Shown: positions 13,001 to 24,815, counted from the stretch's first letter. The stretch: 64,000 nucleotides of DNA from Saturnia japonica (GCA_033032175.1 CM065320.1:10044001-10108000), one strand, 5' to 3'. Made by a program: numbers and translations. Notes: generated by a model from the sequence alone, not told the origin.

Positions 13001-16000
13001 TTCTTCGCTCATATTATTTCCAGAACTAATTTCATGCTGCGATATCTCCTTAGAATCTACACCCCATTGCATAGTTGAAAGTTTGTCATTAGCTTCTTTA
13101 AATTTGTATTTCCATAGCTCAATTTCATTATCTAATTTCTCTTTCATTTCTGTAAGTCTATCATTAAGCATCGTTAAACACCGCATTTTGTTTTTTAAGC
13201 ATTTCTTTATCGCGTTTTTGTTTATTTAAATCTGTACTTAATTCTTCAATTTTTTTTTCTAACTCTTGAATGTTCAAACGTAGTTCATTTTCAATGGCAA
13301 TATCTAAGAAAGAAGAAGATAACTGCTTAGACATTTTTATTTCATTTGATAATATTTCATTACTGTTCTTTAACTCTTTTAATTTTTTCAGAGCCTTAAT
13401 TAATTTAACATTACTTAATTCCAATTCAGATTTAAGTACATCATTGTCAGTTTGAAGTTTTTGGATTTGTTCATTTAGATGAGTAAAACCTGGAGTAACA
13501 TCTACATCCTCACTATCACCAAGACCCCAACCCTCATCAGAATTAAAGGGATCTGTTTCTTGACATGAGCTATTGTCATCAACATTGTGGCATAAATAAG
13601 CTTTTTTAGGTACTATGATCTTTTCGGTATTTATTTCTGAATCAATATTTCCAGATGATTTTAATTGAAACTGTTCTGAAACTTTTTTGATACCATCTTT
13701 TTTTACAATCGGAAATTCAGTAACATTTGTAATAATTTGTGATTCGAGAGCTGATATATCAAATGGTTTTTGGTCTTCATTTAATGGCTCAATTGTTGAA
13801 GAAATAAGTAATCCTTCAGTTTTAGGAATATTCATTTCAAAAGTTAGTTTTTTTGTTTCCACAAGATCTCGAATTTGCTCTTCTTTTTGATTTAGTAATA
13901 AGTGAAGTTCTTCATAATCGTGTTTTAGGTGATCTTCTCTTTCTAGAATCTGAGCTTTTTCCAAAGTAGATTCGTTCAAGTTGGTAGACATCTGTGATAG
14001 TTGACTTTCTAAATCGGCAATTAATGCTACATTGTTCATTTGAATATTTTGAATTCTGTTCATCAATTCTGAAATTTCTTCATTTTTGATTATTATTATT
14101 GAATTTAGCTTATTAATTTCACTTATGTATTGCTCAGTGTAATCAGGAGTACCACCTTGTTTACATGATGATTTTTCAATTAACTGTTGATTTACATTAT
14201 TGACTTCTTCAAAGTTTTTGTTAAGTGTTTCAATATTATTGCTATATTCCTTAAGTTTTCGTTCCAATTCTGATACCCGTTCAATCGTTTTTTCATATTT
14301 TTCACTTAAAATTTTCTTTTCTTTGATTGAAGATTCAATCTGAGAGTTAAATTCTAATTCCAATTCTTCTATTTCTTTTTTCTTCTGCAAAAGTACTGTT
14401 TGATTTTCAGATGTAACTCGTTTCAAATGAATTTCAACGTCATGAAGCTGAGACTGATATTTCATCAATTCAGATTCTGCAGTATCAAATTTATTAGCTT
14501 TGTCAACTAGGGTATTACAATATTCCTGAATGTCAGATAAAGACACCTTCAACCTAAGATTATCTTCAGTCAAATTTTGAATTTTATTTTGAAGATCCTT
14601 ATTTTCATTCTCTATTTCCTGGAGCTGCTTCTCAACAACTCTATCGTGGTCCATAAGAACTGCTAACCTACCAACAAGCTCATCTTCTTGATCTGTATAT
14701 TCACTGTAAGCTTTTTGTTTTTCTTGTAACTGGCTTCCCAATTGATCAGCTTTACGTTCAAGGGAATATCTCCTATCTTCCATAACAGATATAGTTTCTT
14801 CAAGACGACAAATACGATTTTTATATTTGCTAATTTCACATTCTAAGCTGTCTATATATAAATCTCGTTCTTGAATTTTAGCATCATATCCATATTGTGT
14901 TTGCGTTTTTAATTGTTCTTGAAGTTCAAAATTGTTAAATAGTTCTGTTATTTGACTTTCCTTCTGATTGAGTTCAGCCTCTAAAGAATGAATTTTTGTT
15001 TCAAAATTCATATTATTTTTTTGGTCTATTTCGTATTCGGCCAATTTTTTATTTACACTTTCATTAAGCGTTTTGAGATTTGTATTTTCATCACGCATAA
15101 AATGTAATTCTTTTCGCACTATATTTATTGTATCATTTAAGGATGTTATTTCACCGGAAGAGTGCTTCAATTGGCCTTCTAGAGTTAGAATTTCGGTCTG
15201 TAGCTGGTTAATTTCTTGAGATTTATGTTGGTCAATTGTAAATGTTTGTGTTTGTAAGCGATTTATTTCTTCATCAGTATATTTCAATTTATCCTGTAAG
15301 ACTGGGAGAGTCTCAACTTGAATTAATAATTTTTCTAATTGTTCATTCTTTGCTTGTAACTGCTTTTGAGTTTCCAGAAGTGTGTTTTCTAGGTCTGTGT
15401 ACATTGATGTCTTTTTTTTAATATTTATTGCAAACTTTTTCAATTTTTCTATAATTTCTTTATTTTTTGTTTCTAGAGTTTTCATTTCTTGATTTAAGAT
15501 TTCTTTTTCAAGGGATACATCATATAGTTTTTGCTTGATATCATCAAAAGCTTTTGTAAGATCATTAACACTATTTTCTTTTGCAGTCAAGCTTGTACGT
15601 AATTTTTCGTTCTCTATAGATTCCTTTCTTAACTGCAATTTAATTTCATGAATTTCTTCATCGCGATCCTTGGTTTGAAGTATTAATGTAGATTTTTCTT
15701 CTTTATGTTTTAAGTGTAGTGCTTGCAAGTCTTTGATAAGAACTTGCTTCTCTGCATATACTTCTTGCAACTTTTTTAGCTCGGTATCTATGTTAACGTT
15801 TTTATTTTCTAAAGTACTCTGTAATGAAAGTAACTGCGATTTTTCATCTTCTAATGTTCGTATTTTATCCTCATATTCAATCAACTTTTTTTGGAGAATA
15901 GATGTTTGCTTGTTAAGAGATTTTACTAGTTCTGTGTTTTGATCTTTTGTCTTTTCTTCCTCAAGCACTTCAACAGTTAATTTGAGCTTCTGTGATATAT

Positions 16001-19000
16001 CATTCAACTGAGTTATTTGGTTTATAAATTCATTTATTTCTTTATCTTTCTGCTGTAAAGTATTCCCGTAATTAAATAACTGTTTCTCATATTCTACGAG
16101 AACATTTTCGAGTTCATTAATTCTGGCATCACGTGTGCTAACACTAATAGAATAATCTTGATGCACTTTTTGGATTTCTTGTTGCAACATTCCATGTGCA
16201 TGTTTATATTGTAATAATTGCTGCTCAGACTCTTTGTCTGACTTCAATGCCTCAATTTCTTCTTTTAAATGTACGTTTTCTTCTGTCAAAGTTTTGATTT
16301 TATTATCTAACGATATATTAATTTGCAAAATGGCATTTTGTTTTTGTTGGTGCTCTTCTAATGATAGTATTTTCATTTGACAATCTGCAATTTCATCTTC
16401 TCTGTCTTTTATTGTATTTTTTAGCTTAAGTATTTCTTTGGTTAACTGTTTTACTGACTTTGTTCTATTGACACCTTTATCGCCAGTTATTTTTTCATCT
16501 TGCTGTGATTCCTGCGGCGCACCTTCTGACGAATCTTCAATATTTGTTGTTTTAACCATTTCTGCAGTTTCCTTTATAATTTCAATTCTCTGTCGCTTTA
16601 CTTCTTCTAATTGACGATTCAGATCGTGGTTCAGATTTTGTAAATTTGATTTATCATTATTAAGTATTTCAATATTTTTATGTAGAGCTTCACACTGAAC
16701 ATTTAACTCTACGATTTTTTGGTGCAATATTTCATTTTCTTCATTGATTTTACTCATTTTATCCATAACCTCCTCTCTTTCTTGAGTAAATAATTCGATT
16801 TTTTTATTTAATTCAGAACTTTGTTCTATTAATGTCCCGATTTTGACATCTGGCGATTTTATATTTCCTCCATCATGATCCTTGTCTTTGTTTTCCAAAA
16901 TGTTTTTATTATATTCTTCTAGTTCCAGTTTTTCTTGTGTTGTCAAAGATTCTACAATTTCTATTGATTCTGCTGAACTCACTTTCTCTGCACTCAGTTT
17001 TTCCAGCTTATCGGCAAGTTCCATATTTTCTTGGATATAATTTTCAAGCTTATGTATAAGTTCTTCATTCTTTTCTTCCAAAAGTTGAATTGTCCCATTT
17101 AACTGTTCTTTGTCCAATTTTAAATTTTCTGTTACTAATTCTAATTCCCTCTTGGAATCAATGAGTTGATCTACTTGCTCCTCCAACTGCACTAATTTCA
17201 TTTCTGAACAAACTTGTTCTGTTTGAAGTTGTGATATATCAGCTAACTTGTCCTCCATTTCATTATTTTTCTGTTGCAAAACATGTAGTTCTGAAATAAA
17301 TCATACAAGTGTTTATAAGAAATATTACAAAAAGTATAGTTACATATGTATATTTATATATGTATACCTTGAACTAAGTCAAACTTTTGAGTCTCCAAAA
17401 CACTTATGGCTCGTAGTCTTGTTTCAGCAAGATTTTCCATTTCAACCATTTTTTTATAAATATCGGACTCGGTCACTAAAATATTATAAAAAATATTAAA
17501 TGAAAACAAAAATACATGATTACTAGCAAGTACCCACAACTTCGCCCGCGTTAATCACAATATAAAATTTAATAGGAATTATAAATAATAGCCTATATGA
17601 CTCAGGGGCGTAACAGGTGATAAACATAGTTTCCTAGCAGTGAACGAATTTTTAGAATCAGATAATTACTTCCAGAGATTATCGCTTCCGCACAGACTCA
17701 TGAACTTTACCTCTTTATAATATTAAGATGCAATAAAAGATACATTAACAATAAAAAAATAAAAAAATTAATGGTTTCCTAAGTTTTATTAAGTACACTA
17801 AATGTGCCCCAAGGTTTCACCCGAGTCAATTTTAGCCAACATACACCGCGCTGCCAACGTACTCATGTAGTCTATCATAATTGTTCTTCCCGCAAAAACA
17901 AATTATTTAATTTCTCATTATCTCCTAAACTATGTATCCCAATAGCATACTCTAAAGAGCAATATTTAACTGCATAAAATTGTCTTTATGATGATTTTTT
18001 GAAATCCAACTGGTAGTTCCAGAGATTAACGTGTTTAAACAAACAAACAAAAACCTTTTCCGCTTTATTATGTTAGTATAGATTTAATATAATAATTGCA
18101 AATATGTATGTGTAGTGATAGACTCAGTACCTACGACTCAAGTACCTACGAGCTACGACTGACGCAGTTGCAAGCCGACCGTAGTGCGGAGCGGACGTCT
18201 ATTGCTGAAGTGTTGGTAATTTGATACAGATCAGGACAATAAAGTGTGCATTAAAAAAAACTGATTACTTACATCTGCCACTGTCATAATCAACAAGATG
18301 TAATTGTAAATTTCCTTTTTCTTCTTCTAGCTCTGCAACTTTCTGTGAAAGCTGATGTAACTCTTCATTAAGTTTTACAATTTCTGCATTAGTATCAGAC
18401 ACTTTACTGAAATTATCTATGGTCTTTTGCATTTGTTTTATTTTTAATTTATGAGCTGATTTTACTTTAATCATATTTTTGTTAGCTGCATCAATTTCAT
18501 TGTTTAAAAATTCTATTTGTTCCTGAGCTGCCTTCAGATTCTCATTAGGTTCCTTTACATCTAAGGCTAGTTCTTTTTTATATTCTAATTCAGTAATTTT
18601 CTCTGTATTTTCATCTTTTATTTCTACTGATTTAGAACCCATAACATCAACACTATCAGTACAAACACCAATATCAACCATCTCAAATTTTCTTATTTGT
18701 GTTTGTTTATCAGCAGATTGAAGTTCTAATATAATTGCATCTTTCTGTGATATAATATACTCCTTTTCTAAAATTTCCTTATTTAGAGATTGTATTGTCA
18801 TTTCTAATTTAACTACATCATTTTTATTTAATTTCTTATCAGTTTCTTGTGGTAAAGTTTCAGAGGACAATTTACTCCAAGGAGATTTAATTTTTGATGC
18901 AGTGGTTCTACCCCCTTTTCGAGTAGGAAGAGGACTTCCTTTTTTATTTGGTGAACCACTTGTTGATATCTTAGACTCCACATTAATTGAAGCAAGCTTA

Positions 19001-22000
19001 TTTTCGAGTTCTTTATTAGATTGTCTAATCTGACAATTTATTTGTTCTAATAATTCTATCTTTTTCGTCAACTCTACCATACCAGCTACTTCAATCGACC
19101 CTTTTTCATCTTCTTTATCTTTTTTTTCTTTAACAGTTTCCATACTTACATGTGATAAATTTTGAAGAGCTTCCTCTAACTTTGTAATCTCTTTATTTTT
19201 TAAATCTATTTGCTCAATTAATCTCGTATGTTCTAACTTGTTTCAAATCTAGCAGCTTCTAGAATAGTTTTAGCTTCTTCTAGGCTACTAATTTTTTGGC
19301 CTTTAGTTTCTATTTCTTTAAGTAATGCAAGTTTTTCTTGCTTCCATTGTGCTTCCATAGCTACAAAATTCTCTTGCATTTTTATCATTTGTTGTTTTGT
19401 ATCGTCAAGTAAAATTAGAGAATCTTTTTCTACAACAAGTATAAACATATTAAAAATTGTTTTTATAAAAAAAACTGTTGTTAGTATATAAGTACATAAA
19501 TTCTCTTACTTACCTTTTTTACTGAAAGTGTCAGACATAAGTGTTGTAGCCATATTCTTGGCTTCTAATATTTGGTCTTTTTCATTGATTTTTTCCTGTA
19601 AGTCTAAAATAGTAGTTTCCATTGCTTTAATTTTCACAAGCATCACACTCAGTGCATTTTCTTTTTCTTTTATGGTGGTCATTAGTTGAGACGTATCACT
19701 GTTATCTACATGCTGAAAATTATAAATACTACTAACACAAAATTGATATTTTAGCATTAATACAATACTTTTTTTTAAATTATATACTACCCTATCATTA
19801 CAAAGTAATTATTGTTACAATTTAAGCAATTTGGTAATATTTGAATTATAGATTTGAGAAAAGGCAGATGGAACCGGTCAGAACACGAAAATTTCCCATC
19901 TTAGTATTAAAATGTGTCAAAATCACAGATTTGTGAAAAAGGCAAATGGAACCAGTCAGAACACGAAAATTTCCCATCTTAGTATTAAAATGTGTCAAAA
20001 TCACAGATTTGTGAAAAAGGCAGATGGAACCAGTCAGAACAGGAAAATTTCCCATCTTAGTTTTAAAATGTGTCAATTTTGAAAGGATATGTCATGTAAT
20101 GTAATCACCATGAGTACTTTAGTATTATTTTAAAATTATGCCATCTTGTGTGCTATTTACATTGTAAAAATTATTTGAAAAAATAAGACAGAGTATCATC
20201 ATTTTATAGGTAACAAAACATATTTTGATATTCGTTTCCGTGTTATTTTGGTGTAGATCACAAATTACTAAAATGTTGCCAGGTTACAATGAAATATTTT
20301 CCTGGAATTTATAGTAAAATATCATCATTGGAAGATCATTTTATTTACAACCTAAATATTATGAAACAAGTTAGGTAATATTTATCACATAATAATTTGT
20401 TGAAACATTGAAACACACAACATAGCGTCATGGTTCCAAAGTAAAAATTATAAAGAACCTGGACAATGCAGTGTCTCAGAATAAATATAAACCCCTAAAA
20501 ATATAAAACCATTTTGTAATAATAAAAATGAAGAAGGCACATATAACTTTAGTTGTAAATTGGTATCTAAAGATAATTGGGACTTTTCGTTTCAAGTACA
20601 AAATCAGTTTTTTGATGACTTCACTGCTAGTGGTGAAAAAATGTAAAACTTATTTTAAAACTCTGGAAACATTATTCACATTGTCGCGTGTATTGTTTTC
20701 TGATTGCCAAGGCCACACATCATCTGCCTTTTTCTGTATTGTGATTTGAATAATATAAATTTGAGTATCCCATTTATACATTTTTATCATTTGAAGTTTA
20801 GAAGAAAGACATGTTTAATATCTTATCATTAAGTTTCCATGAATATTATAAAACAGAAAGAATGATTACTAGCTTTTTCACATTCCACTACTAGGCACGA
20901 GTCCTATTTTCATACTGAGAAAATTGCAGGCCATAACCCCCCATGTAAGTTTTACTGTATGTTTTGGCAGTTGGTCTACTTCCTTACCATTTATATAGGA
21001 AACCAATTTACGAAGCTAAAACTGGACTAGATATTTCACTGACTCAACTGACATAATATATTTAAATATACAATAATACAATATAATATTTATCATTATA
21101 TCATAATAATAAAAAAATACAATACTAATACTTTAGATATTTCTTTTCACAGAAGGGCACCCATACCTTTTTAACATCTTTTTTGACTTCTCTTTTAATG
21201 TAAGTTGAAGATTTTGCTGGTTTCTTACTAATTTCTTTATATTGTTTAATTCTTTCTAACAGCAACTCTTTTTGTTTCAATGTGTTTGCTAAGCTTTCGC
21301 TGATACCAGGTACTGTAAAACACAAAGGCTGTTCAAAACAAAATTGAAATATTTGCTTAATTTAATGATTATGATCATTGATAACTATAGTGATGGCTAT
21401 AAGTAAAAAGTAAATAATTATACAGGTATAAGACAAGTAGAAATAATCTACAATGACTGTATAAGCAAACAAATGTAGGAAGAATATTTTTACTGTTATA
21501 CTGTCATTTTTTTTTTTCATCAATAAATATTTTAGGTATATTAATTTTGGAAAGATATCACTTACTATTTAAGGCATCTTGAACAGACATTGTAGTGGAA
21601 ACATCAGTAGCTACAGAATAACCTGTTTTTTCACTCATGGTGGATGCCATTTCTGATGCAGTATCTACATCATCATCTTCTGTAAATTTATGGAAACTAA
21701 TTTATGTTGAACACTCTTACTTATAAGGGTTTGTCAAATAATGTATAATAGTTCTGTTGTAATAAATGGACCTTAGACTGCTGATTATATAAATTTGTGG
21801 TCACTAGTCCACTAGTTGTAACTACTAAATCATAATTGTGTTTCTACATGACTAAAGTTTTTTTTTCAGTCTGATAAGCACAATATAATATCTCCTGCTC
21901 TGATAGAAAATCATTATTTTTGTGGTATGTATTCAACATCAACATTTTTTGAATCATTTTTAAATAAAAACTAAAAAAAAATCAAGGAATAATTGCATTC

Positions 22001-23882
22001 AACATTAATTTTATAACATAATAGAATAAAACTATTGAACATTTAAAGATATTTTTAAAGAAGATCATGTGCTCCTTGTTTGGCCTTCATTACGTCATCG
22101 CTTTGCCTGGTTACCCGAACAAAAAAACACCATAGTATTTTAGATTGTCAGTGTCAACCATCATTTGTCAAAAGTCAAAAAATGTTGGATTTGCCATTTT
22201 TAAAAATGTTGTTGAGCCGATTTTCAGTAAAATATAAAGGTTAGTTTAATAATATAAAATCAATATCCTTAGAAGTTATGAAAATCGCGTTAATTTGTAA
22301 AAATGACTTCCCCCTTGTGTAATAACAATGCAAGGTTCAAAAGTTACAGAAAATGTATCTATTTACTAACGTTGGTATACACACACTGCAGTATGATTAT
22401 AAGCACAGAGTATGACAATCAACAGGTAATAAAAAACTCAAGTCAAAAAATATTTATATAATAATATTTATATGATGTCATCAAAAAAGAATGTCTGCTG
22501 TTTTCAAAAACATAAAAAAGCATGAAATAAGCCATAAAATACCATAATAATAATCAAATTAGTGAATCAAAGTTCTTTATAATATCCAAAAAAAAAGAAA
22601 GTGTAAAAAAACTGGACAATGTCTATTAATAACATTTTTAAAGAGTCCACTAGTGACCACAAAACTATACTGGAAAAAGATAAAAATAAATATTTTGCAT
22701 TCATGATATACCTTTAATATAAACCAATTATAGACTTAACAGCTTAATGACTCCTATGAGAAAAGGAGGTGATAAACAGCAACCATTCAATAAGTATTAT
22801 CACATTTTGAACTCAGGTTTTGACCTACTATGCCATAAATAGTTTTATAAATATGTGTTGAATGTAAGTGGGCTCTGGACTGCTTCATATTACTGCAGTT
22901 TATATGAAGCATATTATAGAGACTACTACTCATAGTAAGAGATTAGCATCTGAAAACAATTCATATTATTACCAAAAGGTCTTCCTAGTAGTTCTGCTGT
23001 AGCTTTCCTCTGCTCCTTAATCCTTTTTGAAACAAGTGCTACATTTTCAAGACACTTCTGTGCCCTTTCTAATTTTATCTGTCTTTCTGAAGAAATTTGT
23101 TGGGATATCTGTAAATGTATATATATTATTACTAATTTTTAACATAGGAGAGAGTTATGAGTGATCTTGATTTATATATTACTAATTAATTACTTAGATG
23201 GATTGAGATACCAAATATGGTCAAATATAGGAGTATAGAAAAATTAAGAAGGTAAAGATGGACCATGTGAGGGATGATGTGTACTAAAAATGTGTATACT
23301 GAGATGATAGCTGTTAGGAGAAGACTGGAATAGGAAAACATGTTGTGTTGACCTTACTTAGTAAAGGCAAGAAGCATTGCATAGGACTATATCGGAGCAA
23401 CTGTGAAAAATAGTTGTAGTTATTTCAATCCAAGTAAATAAGTAAATCAATATGAAAAAGAATTGGATTATTAAATAAATACCATAATGACAAGGGTTAT
23501 AGACTTGTGAAAGTAATACAAATGTAGTCTTAGCTGTCGGAGATTATATTGTTGATTTATATTACAAGGAACATTATCTTCTGTTCAGTACACAGAAATA
23601 AGTAATAATGGTACAAATGTCTACAAAAAATAATAACAATAATTCGAGAAAAATTGTAAACAAAAACAATGTTTTCAGCAATATGGAATGGAAAAACATA
23701 TGGTTAAAAATGTATCTAACGTACAATCTTACAAAACATAAAAGATCTGTATTAAAATTAAGTACCTTGATAGTTTTTACACTCCCCAAGACACTGGAAA
23801 CTTCGCTAGGCGGTAAGATAATTTCTTCTCCAACTTGCTGCTCCGTATCTGATGGACTATCGATGTTTTTTTTGTCCGACAT
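10068..23882 (-). CDS. lva: giant coiled-coil golgin, lava lamp-like (10 exons)
   Basis: Predicted exons, 5' to 3' on the minus strand: 23882-23766, 23108-22973, 21679-21566, 21312-21167, 19712-19514, 19429-18273, 17475-17368, 17290-10836, 10344-10190, 10087-10068. All junctions have GT-AG sites and compatible phases. The protein is about 2,870 residues, nearly all heptad-like, Glu/Lys/Leu-rich coiled coil. Conserved patches lie near the C-terminus: DAVPRAELDLALYMLHQRDV, then EERDTLQLRLSD. In Drosophila, lava lamp (about 2,780 residues) is a peripheral Golgi protein linking membranes to dynein and spectrin during cellularisation. Length, composition and the C-terminal patch fit, but another golgin is possible. 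Two frame breaks (near 19240 and 13191-13196) interrupt an otherwise open frame. Introns hold decayed repeats only. Confidence 0.72.
10190..10344 (-). CDS. lva: golgin gene, exon 9
   Basis: 155 nt. Encodes LTELRSVKHSRDVRLRHESE, then RQMDLRLLQRDVANLPPEAV, then DQLKQAHHTL. Acceptor TATTCAG, donor GTGAGTAC. It is helical and looks conserved, and probably forms the C-terminal region of the protein. Phase matches exon 8. Confidence 0.75.
10575..10640 (+). repeat. short Helitron/SINE-type fragment
   Basis: Contains CTGTGCCCGCGGCTTCGCTC, the start phrase of a common lepidopteran dispersed repeat, inside the 491-bp intron between golgin exons 8 and 9. The rest of that intron is AT-rich and featureless. 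Confidence 0.55.
10836..17290 (-). CDS. lva: golgin gene, giant exon 8, with +1 frame break
   Basis: A 6,455-nt exon encoding about 2,150 residues of almost unbroken coiled coil. Acceptor TTTCAG before GAA-CTA-CAT; donor GTACGTATA after ...DKPKLQAK. A non-coiled acidic island (SSCQETDPFNSDEGWGLGDS, near 13520) interrupts the heptads. The upstream frame ends at 13164, while the downstream frame is open from before 13186. The overlap includes a run of six T (plus strand, 13191-13196); one extra base there would explain the shift. The C-terminal part carries the AELDLALYMLHQRDV patch and a Ser-rich segment (SRSSSISDPDGD). Confidence 0.85.
17368..17475 (-). CDS. lva: golgin gene, exon 7
   Basis: 108 nt (TESDIYKKMVEMENLAETRL and on), acceptor ATTTTAG, donor GTATAC. 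Phase 1 in, phase 1 out. Confidence 0.75.
17520..17735 (+). repeat. Helitron-like (Lep1-type) dispersed repeat
   Basis: Begins CTAGCAAGTACCCACAACTT and CGCCCGCG, has AGCCTATATGACTCAGGGG in the middle and CAGAGATTATCGCTTCCGCA later, and ends CTTTATAATATTAAG. This order of phrases is typical of non-autonomous lepidopteran repeats usually classed with Helitrons. Lies in the intron between golgin exons 6 and 7. Confidence 0.55.
17760..18085 (+). repeat. second dispersed repeat of the same style
   Basis: Shares CCAGAGATTAACGTGTTTAAACAAAC (first 20 shown in the family as CCAGAGATTAACGTGTTTAA) and a TTTATTATGTTAGTATAGA end with the general family. More degraded than 17520-17735. Boundaries approximate. 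Confidence 0.45.
18273..19429 (-). CDS. lva: golgin gene, exon 6, with -1 frame break
   Basis: 1,157 nt between acceptor TTGTAG and donor GTAAGTAATC. The first part reads EKDSLILLDDTKQQMIKMQE... to EAARFE. At about 19240 the frame meets a stop, while the neighbouring frame carries on at once with KLEHTRLIEQIDLKNKEI and stays open to the donor. One base appears to be missing near the GAAACAAG string. No splice-site pair explains the shift. The second part contains a basic segment (SPNKKGSPLPTRKGGRTTAS) that interrupts the coiled coil, perhaps a hinge or binding site. Confidence 0.75.
19514..19712 (-). CDS. lva: golgin gene, exon 5
   Basis: 199 nt of coiled coil (HVDNSDTSQLMTTIKEKENA ... EAKNMATTLMSDTFSKK). 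Acceptor ATTTTCAG, donor GTAAGTAAG. Phase 0 in, phase 1 out. Confidence 0.75.
19758..21166 (-). other. golgin intron 4 remainder, no gene
   Basis: AT-rich intron sequence. Apart from the three-copy minisatellite, I see nothing recognisable. Short open frames (for example at 20528-20749) lack any family resemblance. Confidence 0.5.
19851..20079. repeat. intronic minisatellite, three ~77-bp copies
   Basis: Three head-to-tail copies start at 19851, 19928 and 20006. Each contains GGAACC(A/G)GTCAGAACA(C/G)G and TTTCCCATCTTAGT(A/T)TTAAA. Copies differ at only a few positions, so the array is recent. It lies in the intron between golgin exons 4 and 5. A minus-strand open frame through it is a by-product of the repetition. 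Confidence 0.9.
21167..21312 (-). CDS. lva: golgin gene, exon 4
   Basis: 146 nt. Encodes IPGISESLANTLKQKELLLE followed by a Lys-rich stretch (KKPAKSSTYIKREVKKDVKK). Acceptor TTTTACAG, donor GTATGG. Phase 1 in, phase 0 out. Confidence 0.72.
21566..21679 (-). CDS. lva: golgin gene, exon 3
   Basis: 114 nt between ...TTTACAG and GTAAGTG. Encodes an acidic, Thr/Ser-rich linker (EDDDVDTASEMASTMSEKTG...). Phase 1 in, phase 1 out. Too short to recognise without its neighbours. Confidence 0.7.
21680..22972 (-). other. golgin intron 2, no gene
   Basis: AT-rich intron with no recognisable coding or RNA gene. A slightly GC-richer patch lies near 22070-22120. Confidence 0.5.
22973..23108 (-). CDS. lva: golgin gene, exon 2
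   Basis: 136 nt between acceptor ...TTTACAG and donor GTAATA. Encodes ISQQISSERQIKLERAQKCL and on to ELLGRPF, predicted helical. Phase 0 in, phase 1 out. Confidence 0.72.
23195..23425 (+). repeat. LINE 3'-coding fragment, decayed
   Basis: On the plus strand, broken frames read RWIDHVRDDV and later GKHVVLTL..., matching the C-terminal pattern of lepidopteran LINE reverse transcriptases (KRRWxDxVREDM ... RCGDPT). Multiple stops. It lies in golgin intron 1, antisense to the gene. Confidence 0.5.
23766..23882 (-). CDS. lva: golgin gene, exon 1 with start codon
   Basis: 39 codons from ATG at 23882 (MSDKKNIDSPSDTEQQ...GSVKTIK), acidic and Ser-rich, ending in phase 0 at donor GTACTT. This is the most upstream ATG that splices in phase into the coiled-coil exons, and no earlier in-frame exon is seen. 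The open frame running past the donor to 23574 is intron read-through. Confidence 0.7.
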
Positions 23883-24086
23883 GGTTCACACTCTTTTAGC
23901 ATTTAAAAGGCCAAACGAACGAAATTTAGCACCTTATAAGTGTACCCACGAGAGCAGGTAAAACCACGGAACTATAAACGTGTACAAGGAAACATATAAT
24001 TTATTGCATTTATGATAATAAGAAAACAATAAATCACCATTTGATCACTCAACTCTACTCAGTATTTGCCAATAACACATTTTTAC

Positions 24087-24730
24087 TAGAGATGCCTGAA
24101 ACAAATTATTCTTTTAAATCGATTTTAAAAAATAAAGTCTTCTTATACAAGATCAATTTCCACCGACACAATTTCGATCGCAATCTCATAAGATCAAATG
24201 AAAAATCAAAAAACTAGTTTTAGATGTAAATAGCCAACTAGCTAAACTATTGTAATATCCCTCAACCTGTTTAGGTCACGTTACACTTAAGAGGGTAGAT
24301 CATTTTTTGTTTACTATATTGCAATCTCCTAATCTGAACCGTTAAGTTTAATTGCTACATTTTTAAACAAAATAAGTATGAACAAGACAAGTATTATTTT
24401 TTTAAATGTCTCCAGTCTCCACCAAAGAAATCAAATGTTTGGAGTTTTTTTTTTTATTAAATGCTAGACAGGTGGTAAAACCAAACTATGCCAAGTTAAA
24501 ACCAAAGGAAATACAACAAACCTAACAAAACATCTCAGACAACATCACCGAAGGACATTATATTGCTTTAAATACAAGTGGAGAAAGCTCTGCCTTTGTA
24601 GCAGCAATACAAAAAAAAATCAGGTTTTTTAATTATTTTATTATTATACAGGATTTTATTTGTTATTACAATCAGTAATTATATTACTATCATTTAAAAT
24701 CGATTCAATTCAAAAGATTAGGCATCCCTA
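24087..24730 (+). mobile_element. hAT transposon relic with target duplication
   Basis: 644 bp flanked by an 8-bp direct repeat ATTTTTAC (24079-24086 and 24731-24738), the hAT target size. Ends are inverted: TAGAGATGCC on the left, TAGGGATGCC on the right when read inward. Inside, 24489-24548 encodes CQVKTKGNTTNLTKHLRQHH, the second half of a BED-type zinc finger as in hAT transposases. The catalytic part is absent, so it is an internally deleted copy. Confidence 0.75.
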
Positions 24731-24815
24731 ATTTTTACATCATAAATTTATAGATACTCATACCACAGACTTAACTGGGACCACGTCAGCAATGATAAAA
24801 ATTAATATATCAATA
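24731..24815 (+). repeat. flank repeat, copy A (uninterrupted)
   Basis: Segment with CATCATAAAT, ACCACAGACTTAACTGGGAC and CACGTCAGCAATGATAAAAA. The same order occurs at 25313-25354 joined to 28925-28965, showing that the second copy was split by later insertions. Confidence 0.75.

Noticed and set aside
13164..13200. A tiny intron to explain the golgin frame change
   Set aside because: The only GT...AG pair would be about 32 nt, too short, and removing it leads into a stop codon.
19846..20076. Minus-strand frame encoding a repeated peptide
   Set aside because: It is produced by the 77-bp minisatellite and lies in an intron.
19851..20079. CRISPR-like array
   Set aside because: Direct repeats are contiguous with no unique spacers, and the genome is eukaryotic.
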